From Planctomycetes bacterium syqfu (GTDB lineage: Bacteria; Planctomycetota; Phycisphaerae; Phycisphaerales; Phycisphaeraceae), in NCBI GenBank assembly GCA_020974905.1, contig CP087563.1, positions 2,666,001 through 2,730,000 of the forward strand: a DNA stretch of 64,000 nt, written 5' to 3'. Each line of letters opens with the position of its first letter. Position 1 is the first letter of the stretch. Below, piece after piece: positions 51,810 through 62,946 of this stretch. The position numbers and the translations under genes were made by a program. The notes beneath the pieces were generated by a model. The model was not told the origin of the DNA, did no database searches, and worked only from the letters and a program-made list of their open reading frames with translations.

Positions 51810-51855
51810 AAAAACCTCACAAATCAATGAACATGTAATCAAACCAAACAGCAAT

Positions 51856-53805
51856 TCACTCAGCAGCGATCTGTAAATCACGGAGTTGTAATTGCCCTTC
51901 CAAAGGTTCGCCTTTTGATCTTTCGACACCGATAAACAGGTCGGATATCGGGAAATGCATCTTGCCATCCCTGGCACCGCCCCAACTGGACCTGGCTGAA
52001 TCAGTTAGCTTGACTTGATGGTTTTGCCAACGTGAAGAAGTCGTCAAGCCTGTCTTGTATTGATGAGTTTGACCGGTACTGTCAGAAAACCGGAGAAGGA
52101 TCGTACAATCAGTTGTCACTTTGTATTGCAGTCGGATCACAGGTGTTTGCTCTGTGATCACTTGTTTGAGATTGGCACCGACATACCCTCTTGACGAATC
52201 ACTGGGTAAGTTAAAATCGAGAATACCCACGGATTGCTCATTGATTTTTTCCATACGCCATTTCGCATCAATGTCTTTGGGCGTATGAAACTGCCATGCT
52301 TGCGCCGTTGCAAAATGGTCTGTATGATTCTGTGGCTTGGCGACTGCGGGTTCACCGATTTGAAGGATCAAAAAAGTCGGATGATCCAGCAACATCAGCT
52401 TTTCGATCTTGACCAGTTGGCCAACTTGTTCAAATGAGACCTTGGACTGCTCGCCTGTGAGCATATCCATTGCGTTGATGTCGGTGACAAGTCGATCGGA
52501 AGTGATGAGCACATCCGCAGCGCGCGATTGCAGATCGCCGTCAGCGCGCTCGGTGGACCAGATGGCCACGGCTCTTTGTTTTTCGTTTGCGAAGGTGTAT
52601 GCACGCGCTTCGCCACTGGATGCCAACGTTGCTCCGTCCCAAACCACCGGCCAGGTATCCGGACGGCCGACGTTGAAATAGATTTTAACATCGCCCCATG
52701 GCTCATCGGTCCAGTTCAGCATCGTCCTGGCAATATTCTGAATCGCAAAGTAAGACGGCTTAAGCGAACCATCGCGACGCATCAGACCAAAGTGATCCTG
52801 AACCTGATGGGGGTGATCACCCTTGTTGTAAAAGTTGTACCAACTGGCAAAACGAATGCCCATCCCCAGGCATTCCATGAACCGGCGCTGTGCGTATTTA
52901 GCCTGGGCCGACTCGGTAAAACCAGCATATTTTGCTTTGGGTTTGTCAGCAGGAATGTAGGTTGTATAGCCCTGTTCAGTAAGCCATAGTTCCTTGGGAC
53001 CATTGGACTGAGCAGACAGTTTCATCATGTCTTTCATGACCGAAGCAAACGTTCCCTGACCGTCGCCCACCGTGATGCCGTCACGTTCAAGAAAGCTTGG
53101 TTGACTGCCCCACGCCAGCAACTCCGGGACCATGCGATGGGAATAGGGATGCAAGACAAGCCCATCAACCAAGGGCGAAACGCCAACCTTCAGTAATCGC
53201 GCGTTGACCGGCGGGGAGCATCCCAAAGCAATGATCTTGTATTGGTTGGGCGCTGCTTCATGGATCGCCTGGGCCATCGCGTTCATGGTTTGGCTGTATT
53301 TGATCACCCATGGGTCCACCGCACCGGTTTGCGGGTTCCATCCATTCCAGTGACTGTTGTCTTCAGTTGCACCGGGCATCTTGCGACGAAAATGATTAAA
53401 CGGCTCGTTGATCAACTCCAGCACATCAACGTATCCCTTGAGCTGCATCGCAGCAAACCGGGCGAAATTGGCATAAGCCTGCATGTCATGCGGATCTTCA
53501 TACACATCCTCATTGGCACCATGAAGCGTCAAGACGATTTTCAAATCGCGCGCCTTGGCAGCCTTGATCCATTCCCATGCGAAATCGGGAATTTCAAGTT
53601 TGCCTTTTTCCTTTTCAACGGATTTCCAAAGCAGATCATCACGAATCCAACCGACCCCCAATGCCTGGATGGCATCAAGTGTGCTGATCGGCTCCCAGGT
53701 CTTGTGACCATAGTGGGTTTGCACGCCAAGTTGATCGTGACCTGCCGCAGACAACATCTGCGGACACAACAAGCATAAAAACAAAATAACGAATACAGTG
53801 CGCAT
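51856..53805 (-). CDS. secreted glycoside hydrolase (module B)
   Basis: The protein is 649 residues from MRTVFVILFLCLLC with a signal peptide cut near residue 20. A TIM-barrel hydrolase follows: acid/base Glu134 in ELINEPFNHFR and nucleophile Glu277 in ELWLTEQGYTT, consistent with clan A (GH5/GH39-like). The C-terminal 150 or so residues are a beta-rich CBM-like domain (QTPVIRLQYKVTTDCTILLRFSDSTGQ). It probably acts outside the cell on a glycan; family and substrate are not certain. Confidence 0.82.
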   Translation of the reverse strand: MRTVFVILFLCLLCPQMLSAAGHDQLGVQTHYGHKTWEPISTLDAIQALGVGWIRDDLLWKSVEKEKGKLEIPDFAWEWIKAAKARDLKIVLTLHGANEDVYEDPHDMQAYANFARFAAMQLKGYVDVLELINEPFNHFRRKMPGATEDNSHWNGWNPQTGAVDPWVIKYSQTMNAMAQAIHEAAPNQYKIIALGCSPPVNARLLKVGVSPLVDGLVLHPYSHRMVPELLAWGSQPSFLERDGITVGDGQGTFASVMKDMMKLSAQSNGPKELWLTEQGYTTYIPADKPKAKYAGFTESAQAKYAQRRFMECLGMGIRFASWYNFYNKGDHPHQVQDHFGLMRRDGSLKPSYFAIQNIARTMLNWTDEPWGDVKIYFNVGRPDTWPVVWDGATLASSGEARAYTFANEKQRAVAIWSTERADGDLQSRAADVLITSDRLVTDINAMDMLTGEQSKVSFEQVGQLVKIEKLMLLDHPTFLILQIGEPAVAKPQNHTDHFATAQAWQFHTPKDIDAKWRMEKINEQSVGILDFNLPSDSSRGYVGANLKQVITEQTPVIRLQYKVTTDCTILLRFSDSTGQTHQYKTGLTTSSRWQNHQVKLTDSARSSWGGARDGKMHFPISDLFIGVERSKGEPLEGQLQLRDLQIAAE

Positions 53806-53877
53806 GGAACGTTGAACTCCGGTGTGTATCAAAAAAAAGATTGCAAGATCAATCTGCTGATTGAATCCCGAGGAAAA

Positions 53878-54645
53878 TCAATCCAGCAACGCCATACACT
53901 CAGCGATCTGGCGGTCTTTGCCGATGGGTTGAGCATGCAGGTCAAGGAACAAAGTGTTTTTCGTTTCGCCTGTATGTCGAAAGCCGGTTGCATCAAGGGT
54001 GGTTCCTGAAGGTGGTATTTCATACCAATGCGTGGAAGCCGAATCCATGTCCCAGTACGGGCCTTCGAATGCTGCAATATAGTTATAGGCATCACTGATA
54101 AAGATGATCTTGGCGGTGCTGAATGTGGAACTGACGGATTCTGAACTGACGGCATAACGTCCATTGAATCCAGAAACGTCTTTTGCCGGGCCGAGATAAC
54201 CACCCTCAGCGGTTTCGACAAGTTTTTCAAAATTGTTGTGGCCGTAGGACTTCCAATCGACGTGTTGATATTCAAATGAAGGACATTTGAATGGGGCAAT
54301 GCCACGGGTTAACGTGCGTGCATCCTCCCAATTATCCGGCAGTCCTTTACCCAACGCGACACGCTGTAGCTGCATCTCCCAACGATCTTCCCAGTAGGTC
54401 AACCCAGAGGCTCCCATGCGTGGCGCGGTGTAATGACCTGTGGCATTTTCATAGACCGCCTCAGCGATGCCGATCTGCTTGAGATTGTTTAAGCAACTCA
54501 CCCCCTGGGCCGCCTTACGGGCAGAAGCCAAGGCTGGCAAGAGGATCGCAATGAGCAACGTCACAATGCTGATCACCACAAGTAATTCGATCAAGGTGAA
54601 ACCCGTGCTCAAATGCGGTCGTATTGTGAAATGATCAAGCTTCAT
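53878..54645 (-). CDS. pseudopilin-like protein, first gene of module B
   Basis: The protein is 255 residues from [13 protein letters not shown]. It has the class III signal [52 protein letters not shown]. The C-terminal end ([18 protein letters not shown]) is a variant of the DGH motif. It is the first gene of the module B operon, 60 bases from the divergent AraC start. A role as surface display or binding component for module B enzymes is inferred. Confidence 0.88.
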   Translation of the reverse strand: MKLDHFTIRPHLSTGFTLIELLVVISIVTLLIAILLPALASARKAAQGVSCLNNLKQIGIAEAVYENATGHYTAPRMGASGLTYWEDRWEMQLQRVALGKGLPDNWEDARTLTRGIAPFKCPSFEYQHVDWKSYGHNNFEKLVETAEGGYLGPAKDVSGFNGRYAVSSESVSSTFSTAKIIFISDAYNYIAAFEGPYWDMDSASTHWYEIPPSGTTLDATGFRHTGETKNTLFLDLHAQPIGKDRQIAECMALLD

Positions 54646-54705
54646 GAATTGTCGCTTTCTGGTACATGAAAAAGTCTTTTTGGAATGATGCCTGATTGAA
54701 TTACA
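54646..54705. promoter_or_regulatory. compact divergent promoter, module B
   Basis: Only 60 bases lie between the pseudopilin and AraC starts, so both promoters must overlap it. GATTGAATTACA lies just upstream of the AraC ATG. No clear operator was recognised. Confidence 0.45.
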
Positions 54706-55677
54706 ATGACACACATGCCAAACAATAACATTGATACTGAAGTTATTCTTGCACCCCTCAAGGAACTTAGCCATATCCACGGCGGTAATTTTTATATCCA
54801 TAACGGTATACCCGATCAGCCCCCTCGAGGATATTGGCTGATATTCGAATCACTGAACCACCTTCCCGGTGGAACACTCACACGCAGTTCACAAATTCAT
54901 TACAGCTGGGCAATGACCCCAGGCATGCAACAACGCCCCATTCAAATGCGCACCTTGCCTTACTATTCCATGAGCTACTTCATCAAAGGTAAAGGCAGAT
55001 ACGTCGACCTCAACCACCCCAAAGGCTTTGCAATGTCTCCCGGCAGTCTTGTCTGCAAATTTCCAGGACATCCCCACATCTATGCACCGGATCCGGGAAC
55101 ACGTTGGGACGAAATCAATATCAATTTTTCAGGCGAGGTCTTCAACGGCTGGGTTGGCCCCAATCTGATGGATCCCATGCAGCCCGTAAGACGTCTTGAA
55201 CCGGTGGACTATTGGCTTAAACAGTTTCACAATCTCGTCCTGCCCCTGGCCAAACCTGGACGCCCCCCATCCATCACCGATACCGGTAAGCTCACAGACC
55301 TCATCAGCCGAATGTGCAAAGCATGGCAAACGCCCTGGCAGGATCACGACATCCAGTGGCTTGAACAAGCCCAACAGCATCTGCACCAATGGCCTTTGAA
55401 TCAACCATTGGACCTCGAAGCGCTTGCACGCAAGTTTAATATCACCGAGCAAACCTACCGCAAAAAATTCAAACGTCTCTGCAGCATGACACCTTCAGCC
55501 TTCAGAACGAGATACCTCATCGAACTGGCCTGCCAACGCTTAAGGAACTCCGATGTCCCACTCAAACAAATTGCCGAAGAGCTGGGCTATGGCAATGAAT
55601 ACTACTTCATGCGTCGCTTCAAACAGATCGCAGGAGTCACCCCGGGAAGCTATCGCCGCAAAGCAATGAGTGGCTGA
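54706..55677 (+). CDS. AraC-family transcriptional regulator, module B
   Basis: The protein is 323 residues from [12 protein letters not shown]; a second ATG is three codons in. The N-terminal sensor half is cupin-like ([37 protein letters not shown]). The C-terminal AraC double HTH is [82 protein letters not shown]. It is arranged divergently to the module B operon exactly as the other AraC gene is to module A. Confidence 0.92.
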   Translation: MTHMPNNNIDTEVILAPLKELSHIHGGNFYIHNGIPDQPPRGYWLIFESLNHLPGGTLTRSSQIHYSWAMTPGMQQRPIQMRTLPYYSMSYFIKGKGRYVDLNHPKGFAMSPGSLVCKFPGHPHIYAPDPGTRWDEININFSGEVFNGWVGPNLMDPMQPVRRLEPVDYWLKQFHNLVLPLAKPGRPPSITDTGKLTDLISRMCKAWQTPWQDHDIQWLEQAQQHLHQWPLNQPLDLEALARKFNITEQTYRKKFKRLCSMTPSAFRTRYLIELACQRLRNSDVPLKQIAEELGYGNEYYFMRRFKQIAGVTPGSYRRKAMSG

Positions 55678-55814
55678 TATTGACTGTCAGCAATTGGCAC
55701 AGAGAATGGCAACGGCCTCACGCCGACAAGCAGACTCAAATATTCGTCAAGCAAGAGCAAACGAAACATGGCACACCAAACCATTCAGACATACTACTGG
55801 ACAGTCACAGATGT

Positions 55815-56615
55815 TTACTGTTCCATAAGCATCACAGGACGATAGGTTGTGACATCGTGAGGATTATGCGTGCCCGGTTTGAGAAAGCGCATCACTCGAA
55901 AATAGGAATAAATGCTGATATTCCAATTGGCCAAGCGAGCATAACTCACCACATTGCCAGGCTCAATGGGTACATCAGGAACGAGCAGGTGCTTCTGTCG
56001 TAATTGATTCCACGGAATAAACCATTCAACGGACCAACACTCGTCTTTATTTTTTGAATCGTTGAGTGTGCCCTGTACATGCGTCGCTACATGGTAAAGA
56101 GGCATGTTGTCTGGCGTCTTGATACTACTGACGGACTTGATGGTAGCCCCCTGCATCAGTTCTTCATAACAGACACCCGCAGGATTGACCTGCAATTCCA
56201 AGTGCGGGCAATCGTTGCTTCGATGGTTGGCAAGAAATAGTTCAAATGCATCTTCAAGCCAAATCCAATCGTTCTTCCGTGTCTTGTTGGCCTGGATATC
56301 TTCGTCTTCAATTTCCATACCAACGTACAAACCTTTGTCATCCCAAAGAAATGCGCCATGCACCAGGTTTTGGATCTGGTTCTGTTTGGGTTTGTCCGGC
56401 ACGTAACCAGTCAGTGGCACGAACAAAGCTTTCTGCCAGGCCGGTTCATCGAGCTTGCCATCCAATGTCATCGCATCAGTACGATGGGCTTCAAAGACCG
56501 GATCAGAGTTTTGCCTGTTCGTTGCACAACCCGTTAACCCCATCGCAACGAGTATCAAAACGCATAATGCCAATTGTCTGGTTGGTCTGTTGGACATTGC
56601 TGATTTTCTCATCAT
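55815..56615 (-). CDS. CBM9-like lipoprotein (module C)
   Basis: The protein is about 266 residues; several starts are possible (56615, 56612 or 56597). A lipobox LTGC follows a hydrophobic stretch (LALCVLILVAMGLTGCATN). The rest is CBM9-like (LDGKLDEPAWQKALFVPLTGYVPDK...AFLWDDKGLYVGMEIEDEDIQANKTRKNDWIWLEDAFELFL...ELQVNPAGVCYE...WSVEWFIPWNQL). It likely binds a carbohydrate at the cell surface. It is the last gene of the LacI-controlled operon. Confidence 0.82.
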   Translation of the reverse strand: MMRKSAMSNRPTRQLALCVLILVAMGLTGCATNRQNSDPVFEAHRTDAMTLDGKLDEPAWQKALFVPLTGYVPDKPKQNQIQNLVHGAFLWDDKGLYVGMEIEDEDIQANKTRKNDWIWLEDAFELFLANHRSNDCPHLELQVNPAGVCYEELMQGATIKSVSSIKTPDNMPLYHVATHVQGTLNDSKNKDECWSVEWFIPWNQLRQKHLLVPDVPIEPGNVVSYARLANWNISIYSYFRVMRFLKPGTHNPHDVTTYRPVMLMEQ

Positions 56616-56620
56616 CAAAC

Positions 56621-59600
56621 TCAGTGTGCCGGTAAACTCAGAACAGGATGTTCGTCTTTAGACTGACGAATAATTGTTTTCGGATCGGTGGATATTTCAT
56701 TGACCGTGAATGCGATCTTCGAATCCCACCATGTTTCCAGAGAGAAGCGATTACCATACGCCGGCAATTGCATGGGAAGGTGATCCACGACGGCTTTACC
56801 ATCGTAAACCACGTTGAGTACTTTGTCTTTGACGCTGATTTTCAGGTTGGTCAATGTATCAGGCTTGATGGGGATTTGGCGGAACACCCAGCCGTTACCA
56901 CTGAGTTGAGCCGGGCCGTTGACATACCAACCATAACCCACCCAACCCCCACCGTAGGCGATGGTCACCGGGCCAATCTGGATGCGGAAACGTTTGGAAA
57001 TTTTGATATCCAGATCCGCATAGAAATCATCACCAAACGTCTGGTTGAAAGCCGCATTGGCAGGTTTCTTATTGGGTTCTGATCCAAAAATCAATCCCAT
57101 TCGGCCGGGGGCAATCTCAATATCAGGTTCCCGGGTCACACCGTGGGTATCCGTATTGACCTGCCAATGCTCGGGAACATATCTGTCCACATGGAACTGG
57201 GAAATTTCTGGCATATCCATCAGATCATATTGATCCGAAAGGTATTGAACTTTGAAATACAGCGTATTGTCATGCCAGGTATCAATCTTGATGGGATTAC
57301 CTTGTTCATTGAGCGTGACACGATGGTTGTTGATCAGCATGGTGTCATCGTACTGCACGGACAACAAGCCATCGTTGAGTGTCACGGCAATACGATGCAC
57401 ACTGTCATAACCGATATCCATGAATCGATTGGGCAAATTGTTGACCTCCTGATCTCCCTGATGAAGCATCCAACCATGATCATGACGGAGAACCAGATCA
57501 CCGATATAGATACTCATGCGTTTTTGCGGGATCACATCAAAGATCAAGGTCCCATTGTCTTTGATCTGCCAGGGTTTGAAAGTTGCCATTGCGCGTGATT
57601 TAAACGGCGTTGCGCCGAGTTTCATCCAGCCGTCTTGTCCAAATGTGGAGACAGGGTAATCCACGGTGACACCATTGAGCTTACTGGATGGGACATTCCA
57701 CTGTGTCGCATCCATCACCTTGACGACGTTTTTCGGTGCCTGCGTGGTTGCTGTCTTGATGGGTTGATCGACAACTTGTACGCGCCAGACATGACAACCA
57801 TGCGCTTCGACTTTGCGTTGAATCAAGCGAGGTGATTGAGCCAGATTATTAGAGAGCATTTCACGGGCGACAATCTGTTTGCCAGGGAAGAGTTTTGATA
57901 AGTCCAAAGAGTATGTGTCGTCCTGCTCTCTGAGGTTACTCACCACAACCATAGCTTTATCGTCGCATAGATGGGTCGAAGACAAAGCATATTTTGCCGA
58001 GCAGGAGACATACGGATTGTCCTTGTAAAATGGGATAAATTTCGTTTTCGGTGCAGGGAAATCACCGTAGAAAAAATCCAGCGGGAAGGACTCGGATTCC
58101 ATATTACGATGTGCAGCGATCTCCGTATTAAAGAGAAGACCGTAGGCTGCGAGCTTTTCTAGTGAACGGTAATTGCGCCAAATCTTAGGCCAAAAATAGG
58201 AACGCCAGCCCCAGGCTTCTCCCGTAAAACCGATGGCATACATGGGCAGTGTTGGATAGAACCCCCGGTTATATCGAGAGAGTTGTTCACCTTCCATGTA
58301 GCCATCGATAAAAGAGAGTGTGTTGATATTAATCCCCCCGCCGGTGTGTGCAACGACACAGTAAGGATCACCGGTGTCGGTGAGTAAACCGCAAAGGCGC
58401 TTGATGAAATTTCGTTGAGCTACCACACGAGATGGGGTGCTTTGTTCCCAGTCAATGGGCAACTCACGTCCACCACCATAGCGTAACGCCGGGTTGGAAT
58501 CGCCCCATGCAGGTAGCAGGCCATCACTGACAAACCCACGGACGCCAGCTTCGTTGATGAGTTTTTCCCAACCCCATAATTGCAGATCACCTTCCGGCCC
58601 GCGTTTATTGGTGGCATAGGCATTGATGCCGCGGTCTTTGTAGTATCGCCAACGGGGTTGGAGTTCCAGATCGCTGCGAAATGCCTTGAAATAAGGCGCA
58701 TCCTCGCGCAAGCCCTGACAGTTGTAGAGTAATCCCATTTTGCTTTCAGCTGCCAGTTCTGTTGTCCATTTTTTGAGTTCGGGGATTTGCTCAACATCAG
58801 GATAACCATGCCACTGCGACCAGCGTTCCCATTTCCATCTCACATGGGTTCTTGGGCGACGCTCCGGCATCGGCTTGGTTGGCGTCGGTTGAAGGAAGAA
58901 ACGAAAGACCGTGTCTTGCTTGATTTGATTTGGGCCATCCACGAAGTTGAGAATGAGCCAATTGATATTGGATTCCTCAATCACCTCAACCTGATGCCTG
59001 GTATTGCTGGAAAAGAACACGGGCATGTCACAGTTAAACGTAAGTCCCTTATCGTAGGTTCCAACCCAAAGCAATTTGCCTTGATTGCGATAACCCGTGC
59101 CATGCAATTGACCGATGCGCTGAACCAATGGCCCGTGTTTAAGGAAAGTCGCCTGCTCGCGTTTGAGCGGAATGCGTAATTGCACTTGATCAACCTGACT
59201 GGCATCCACATCACGGAGTCGGAATTTGACTTCCATAAAGCCATCGGGCTCCATGCGCGTGTGGAACTGCACCTTGGCATCGCTGGCAACGCGAGTTGCT
59301 TTAACGGAAGCAGTAACCTGATCCATTTCAACTGAGACGGTATCGCCTGAAAAAGATTGCGTCTTGCCTGCAATAGAAAGGTTTAACGTCGGCTGTCCAG
59401 CAATCAACTCACCGCGGCCGTCCTCAAAGCTGATGGATTGCGGTAAGGCCAGATTGCCGAAACGTACTGTCTTATCCAGGAGCTTAACATCATTGCCTTT
59501 GATTTGAGGCGTAGTCCAGGGCTTGGGGAATTTTTCGCTGACATAGTCCTTACCCGCTTGTGTTCCAAACCACTCCGGTGCAGTGACCGCATCACATTCC

Positions 59601-60706
59601 TGGGTGGTCTTGGCAATGACTTTTCCCTTCGCGTCAATCACGCTGAATGTTGCCATGCGTTTGGGCTGACTGCCGGGCTCGATATCACAATAAACGTAAG
59701 CTCTGTGATGATCCGATTGGATTTTCTGTGCATCGTGATCCAACTCTTGGGAATGATCCAATGTCTTACGCACAGTCGGCAGGCCAGTCACTTCAAGCAC
59801 TCCGGTTAATCCCGCATCGTATCCTGCATAATCCACTCGCCCAATGATCGCGCCATTTAATGGACTGTATTGAATGTGTACATCACAGGAAGGCTTGACT
59901 GTCGATTGGCTTGCAGTTGAACGGGGCTGCATCACTTGCCGTGTCACCTGATCGGTCTTTGACTGCTGGGCATCGAGAAACACCACCTGTCCCAACGGCA
60001 TCGCGCGATACCCGCCAAAGCCAGGCATGTACCATGCCGTCATTCCCGGGGGGCGAAAGCGAAACACATTGGCGTACGCAACCTTGCCCTGCATCTTCTC
60101 AAGACCACAACTGGCAAATGGCACACGCATTTCAATAGACCAATGCTTGGACTTGGACTGTGAAACGGTCGCTTCAAAAAGAGCTTCTTCCAGCGGATTT
60201 TCATTGTAGGTACGCTGTGTCGAGCCAACTGCGTTAACGCTGTAGGTGTAATACCAATCGGCTTTGGCTTTAGCTCCCCCCATCGCCCCGTCGTAACCAC
60301 CAACATCAATTTTATCCTGCACCGCAACCAATGGATCACGCATGCCCAAAACGAGCATCACTGCATCATCGTTATCAAAAAGCAGGTCATCCCATTGTCG
60401 CTTGTAAGCTTCGGGATACTTTCCATCGGGCTCCTCACAGATCACTGCCAGGTAAAGATATTGCTTATCATATTTCAGATACGCTGTGGAAGGTTGGTCA
60501 AAACCATCACGACGCTGTGATTGAAAATTGGTGATGATGGCAGCATCGTCCCATTCGCCTGCAGTAACATGGCCATCCAAAGTCACCTGACTTTGAGCCA
60601 ACGGAATATGACAGACCGGTGGTTGGGGAGCGGCGTATGAGAAATGAGTCAGCCCTAGTGGTAAGAGCATGAGAACTGACACTAAGATATCACGTAATCG
60701 ATTCAT
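56621..60706 (-). CDS. giant secreted CBM9-like / glycosidase-like protein (module C)
   Basis: The protein is 1361 residues from MNRLRDILVSVLMLLPLG with a signal peptide. Residues 30-260 or so are CBM9-like (SQVTLDGHVTAGEWDDAAIITNF...YLAVICEEPDGKYP). The centre (RWKWERWSQWHGYPDVEQIPELKKWT, GWEKLINEAGVRGFVSDGLLPAW, GYMEGEQLSRY) resembles DUF6067/DUF4091-type TIM-barrel glycosidases. The C-terminal third has two similar beta-sandwich domains (HDHGWMLHQGDQEVNN; GGGWVGYGWYVNGPAQLSGNGW). The substrate is unknown. It probably acts outside the cell with the CBM9 lipoprotein. Confidence 0.75.
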   Translation of the reverse strand: MNRLRDILVSVLMLLPLGLTHFSYAAPQPPVCHIPLAQSQVTLDGHVTAGEWDDAAIITNFQSQRRDGFDQPSTAYLKYDKQYLYLAVICEEPDGKYPEAYKRQWDDLLFDNDDAVMLVLGMRDPLVAVQDKIDVGGYDGAMGGAKAKADWYYTYSVNAVGSTQRTYNENPLEEALFEATVSQSKSKHWSIEMRVPFASCGLEKMQGKVAYANVFRFRPPGMTAWYMPGFGGYRAMPLGQVVFLDAQQSKTDQVTRQVMQPRSTASQSTVKPSCDVHIQYSPLNGAIIGRVDYAGYDAGLTGVLEVTGLPTVRKTLDHSQELDHDAQKIQSDHHRAYVYCDIEPGSQPKRMATFSVIDAKGKVIAKTTQECDAVTAPEWFGTQAGKDYVSEKFPKPWTTPQIKGNDVKLLDKTVRFGNLALPQSISFEDGRGELIAGQPTLNLSIAGKTQSFSGDTVSVEMDQVTASVKATRVASDAKVQFHTRMEPDGFMEVKFRLRDVDASQVDQVQLRIPLKREQATFLKHGPLVQRIGQLHGTGYRNQGKLLWVGTYDKGLTFNCDMPVFFSSNTRHQVEVIEESNINWLILNFVDGPNQIKQDTVFRFFLQPTPTKPMPERRPRTHVRWKWERWSQWHGYPDVEQIPELKKWTTELAAESKMGLLYNCQGLREDAPYFKAFRSDLELQPRWRYYKDRGINAYATNKRGPEGDLQLWGWEKLINEAGVRGFVSDGLLPAWGDSNPALRYGGGRELPIDWEQSTPSRVVAQRNFIKRLCGLLTDTGDPYCVVAHTGGGININTLSFIDGYMEGEQLSRYNRGFYPTLPMYAIGFTGEAWGWRSYFWPKIWRNYRSLEKLAAYGLLFNTEIAAHRNMESESFPLDFFYGDFPAPKTKFIPFYKDNPYVSCSAKYALSSTHLCDDKAMVVVSNLREQDDTYSLDLSKLFPGKQIVAREMLSNNLAQSPRLIQRKVEAHGCHVWRVQVVDQPIKTATTQAPKNVVKVMDATQWNVPSSKLNGVTVDYPVSTFGQDGWMKLGATPFKSRAMATFKPWQIKDNGTLIFDVIPQKRMSIYIGDLVLRHDHGWMLHQGDQEVNNLPNRFMDIGYDSVHRIAVTLNDGLLSVQYDDTMLINNHRVTLNEQGNPIKIDTWHDNTLYFKVQYLSDQYDLMDMPEISQFHVDRYVPEHWQVNTDTHGVTREPDIEIAPGRMGLIFGSEPNKKPANAAFNQTFGDDFYADLDIKISKRFRIQIGPVTIAYGGGWVGYGWYVNGPAQLSGNGWVFRQIPIKPDTLTNLKISVKDKVLNVVYDGKAVVDHLPMQLPAYGNRFSLETWWDSKIAFTVNEISTDPKTIIRQSKDEHPVLSLPAH

Positions 60707-60806
60707 GAAATAAAACCTGATTCGTAGTAGAAAAACAATAGATAAGCGAGCAACAGACTGATTAACAATCGCCGTCAAATAGGTTGGAATGATATGTTTT
60801 AAAAAA

Positions 60807-61562
60807 TTAATCCGCAGTAGGATCAAAGTTCTTGCGCGTCATGGCTGTGATTCGATCTCCTCCAACCGCCCCTGCATGACCATCAACAAACAGCATGTGT
60901 GCGACGTTATGTTGATCCAACCAACGATTGTCCATATCGTGATATTGATTGCGATCACGAACATAATCGTAATGGACATCACGATTGGTTAACGCGTTCT
61001 TGTGATCCATCATTAACACCATCGTGGATGCCTGGAGCACATCATCAGTTCGAAATGGAACCTGCGGCTGTTGAGGCGAAAGAAATCCCAAACGTTCGCC
61101 ACTGATCATCGCGTTATACCCGTAGTTCAATGGCAAACGTGAGCCGGTCGCTTTGACACCCGGGCAAAAGTAGACGGAAAGATTCTTATTCATGTACCTG
61201 AAGATACGATCTTGCCAGCTGATTACACCCGTATTGTAATTCACACCTGTGAAGCTACCGCAAGGCCATTTTTTAGATTCATCCCCATTGGGAATGCCAA
61301 ACTCCGCCTTCATCGGTGCATCGTAATACCTGTTAGCACCTGACAAATCCTTATTGCGTTCCGAACAGGTGAAATACTGCTTGTTATCCACCGTGTAGAG
61401 TTGTAATCCCACGCCCAATTGTCGCATTTGCGTCAGACATTTCATGGCATGGGCTGCCTCACGGGCCTTGCCTAACGCTGGCAATAAAATAGAAATCAAC
61501 AGCGAGATGATGGAGATGACCACCAATAATTCAATCAAGGTAAAAGCTTTGTGCTTATGCAT
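60807..61562 (-). CDS. pseudopilin-like protein of module C
   Basis: The protein is 251 residues from [13 protein letters not shown]. Class III signal and helix: [51 protein letters not shown]. The C-terminal [14 protein letters not shown] carries the DGH motif. Its ATG overlaps the last codons of the LacI gene (CGT-GAT-GCA-TAA with ATG-CAT), so regulator and pseudopilin are made in one transcript. It precedes the giant CBM9-like gene by 100 bases. Confidence 0.88.
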   Translation of the reverse strand: MHKHKAFTLIELLVVISIISLLISILLPALGKAREAAHAMKCLTQMRQLGVGLQLYTVDNKQYFTCSERNKDLSGANRYYDAPMKAEFGIPNGDESKKWPCGSFTGVNYNTGVISWQDRIFRYMNKNLSVYFCPGVKATGSRLPLNYGYNAMISGERLGFLSPQQPQVPFRTDDVLQASTMVLMMDHKNALTNRDVHYDYVRDRNQYHDMDNRWLDQHNVAHMLFVDGHAGAVGGDRITAMTRKNFDPTAD

Positions 61563-62661
61563 CACGTGGCACCTTTTCGTTTTGGGATGGTGATGAGACG
61601 GGTCCTGTGCTTTCTCGCAGAATCAATTGCGGTTCGATGACTTTGACCTTCACGGCATGATCCTGCGATTCGTCTTCAGACTCGGGTTCGAGTTTCAATC
61701 GTTTGACAATCACGTTCATCATGTAGTCGACGTATTGTTTGATGTCATAGGCGAAGGTCGTAATGGTTGGTTCGGTGATGATGCAGATCGAATCATTACC
61801 CATGCCGACAATCGACACATCCTCAGGTACTGACAGATTCAGCTTTTTCAGCGCCTTGATCATCTGTGCTGCGACCCAGTCGTTGTGACACAACCAGGCA
61901 GTCGGCATATTGTCATTGCACTGCGCGTAACGCTGCATAAGTATTTGAGCCAGTTCATCGACCATATGAAAGTTAAAACCCAGACAACATTGCTCTTCGA
62001 GAATCAGCCAGTTTTCGTCATAAGGCAAACGATAAAGATTCAACGCATCGCGATAAGCGGTATAGCGATTACGTACACCCGGCAATTGCGTCTCCAAAGT
62101 GATCGCACCGGCGTAACCGATTTGATGATGCCCAAGATCGTGCAGATGCCCCATCGCTTCCAATGAACCCCGATAGACATCCTGCATGCAATAGTCGATG
62201 GGAAGATTCTCCACCGCACCAAACACCTGCACATTAGGCAGTCGAGTAAGCTCCTTTTCCAACTCCTTGTATTGATACATATAACCAAGCGGACCAACCA
62301 CTGTCGCCTCTACACGGTGCTCTGCCAATTGCGTCAATGCCTGCTTGACCTGATCCAATTGGCCATTGGTCAGCATGATGTTGAGGGTGTATCCCATTTC
62401 GCGAACATGCTGGCTGAGCATGTCCAAAACAGTCGAATAATGCGGATTCCTCGGGCTGGCACGCAGGCAGATGCCAATGGTTTTGGTCTTCCCCTTGGAA
62501 AGTGACCGGGCCATATGCGATGGCTGATATCCGATCTTCTGAGCGTACTCACGAATGCGGTTGGCCGTCTTCTCGGCAACATTTTTTCGGTAATTAAGCG
62601 CATTACTCACCGTCATCGGAGAAACACCTAAGTCTTTACCTATTTTATAAATAGTTGTCAT
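61555..62661 (-). CDS. LacI-family transcriptional regulator, module C
   Basis: The protein is 368 residues. The N-terminal HTH is classic LacI ([64 protein letters not shown]), followed by a periplasmic-binding-protein-like sugar sensor (about 62-345; [41 protein letters not shown]). It heads the module C operon, and a perfect palindrome sits 26 bases upstream of its start, so it probably represses its own operon until a sugar binds. Confidence 0.93.
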   Translation of the reverse strand: MTTIYKIGKDLGVSPMTVSNALNYRKNVAEKTANRIREYAQKIGYQPSHMARSLSKGKTKTIGICLRASPRNPHYSTVLDMLSQHVREMGYTLNIMLTNGQLDQVKQALTQLAEHRVEATVVGPLGYMYQYKELEKELTRLPNVQVFGAVENLPIDYCMQDVYRGSLEAMGHLHDLGHHQIGYAGAITLETQLPGVRNRYTAYRDALNLYRLPYDENWLILEEQCCLGFNFHMVDELAQILMQRYAQCNDNMPTAWLCHNDWVAAQMIKALKKLNLSVPEDVSIVGMGNDSICIITEPTITTFAYDIKQYVDYMMNVIVKRLKLEPESEDESQDHAVKVKVIEPQLILRESTGPVSSPSQNEKVPRDA

Positions 62662-62687
62662 TGTTCAGTATCTATAAGTTTATGTTT

Positions 62688-62707
62688 ACCGGTAAAATTT
62701 TACCGGT
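62688..62707. promoter_or_regulatory. LacI operator palindrome
   Basis: ACCGGTAAAATTTTACCGGT is a perfect 20-base palindrome, flanked by TTT and CTA, 26 bases upstream of the LacI ATG. This symmetry and place are standard for a LacI-type autoregulatory operator. I found no second full copy in the window. Confidence 0.85.
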
Positions 62708-62946
62708 CTAATATCTCAAGTCAACCAATTGAGATACAAAATTTTGATTTATTATCAAATCAAAGTGCCAACACTCAAATCAATCGAGTAGGTATTCATG
62801 ACGTAAAAAAGCTGAAGATTGATTTTAAAGCTACGGTAAAACCCATACTTAACTCAATAGTTACAGGCAGTCATGTCACATAGGCATTAGCATTAATCAA
62901 CTCATGAAATGTAGCAGATCACGCATCGATTCGCCCAGTTTCCAGT

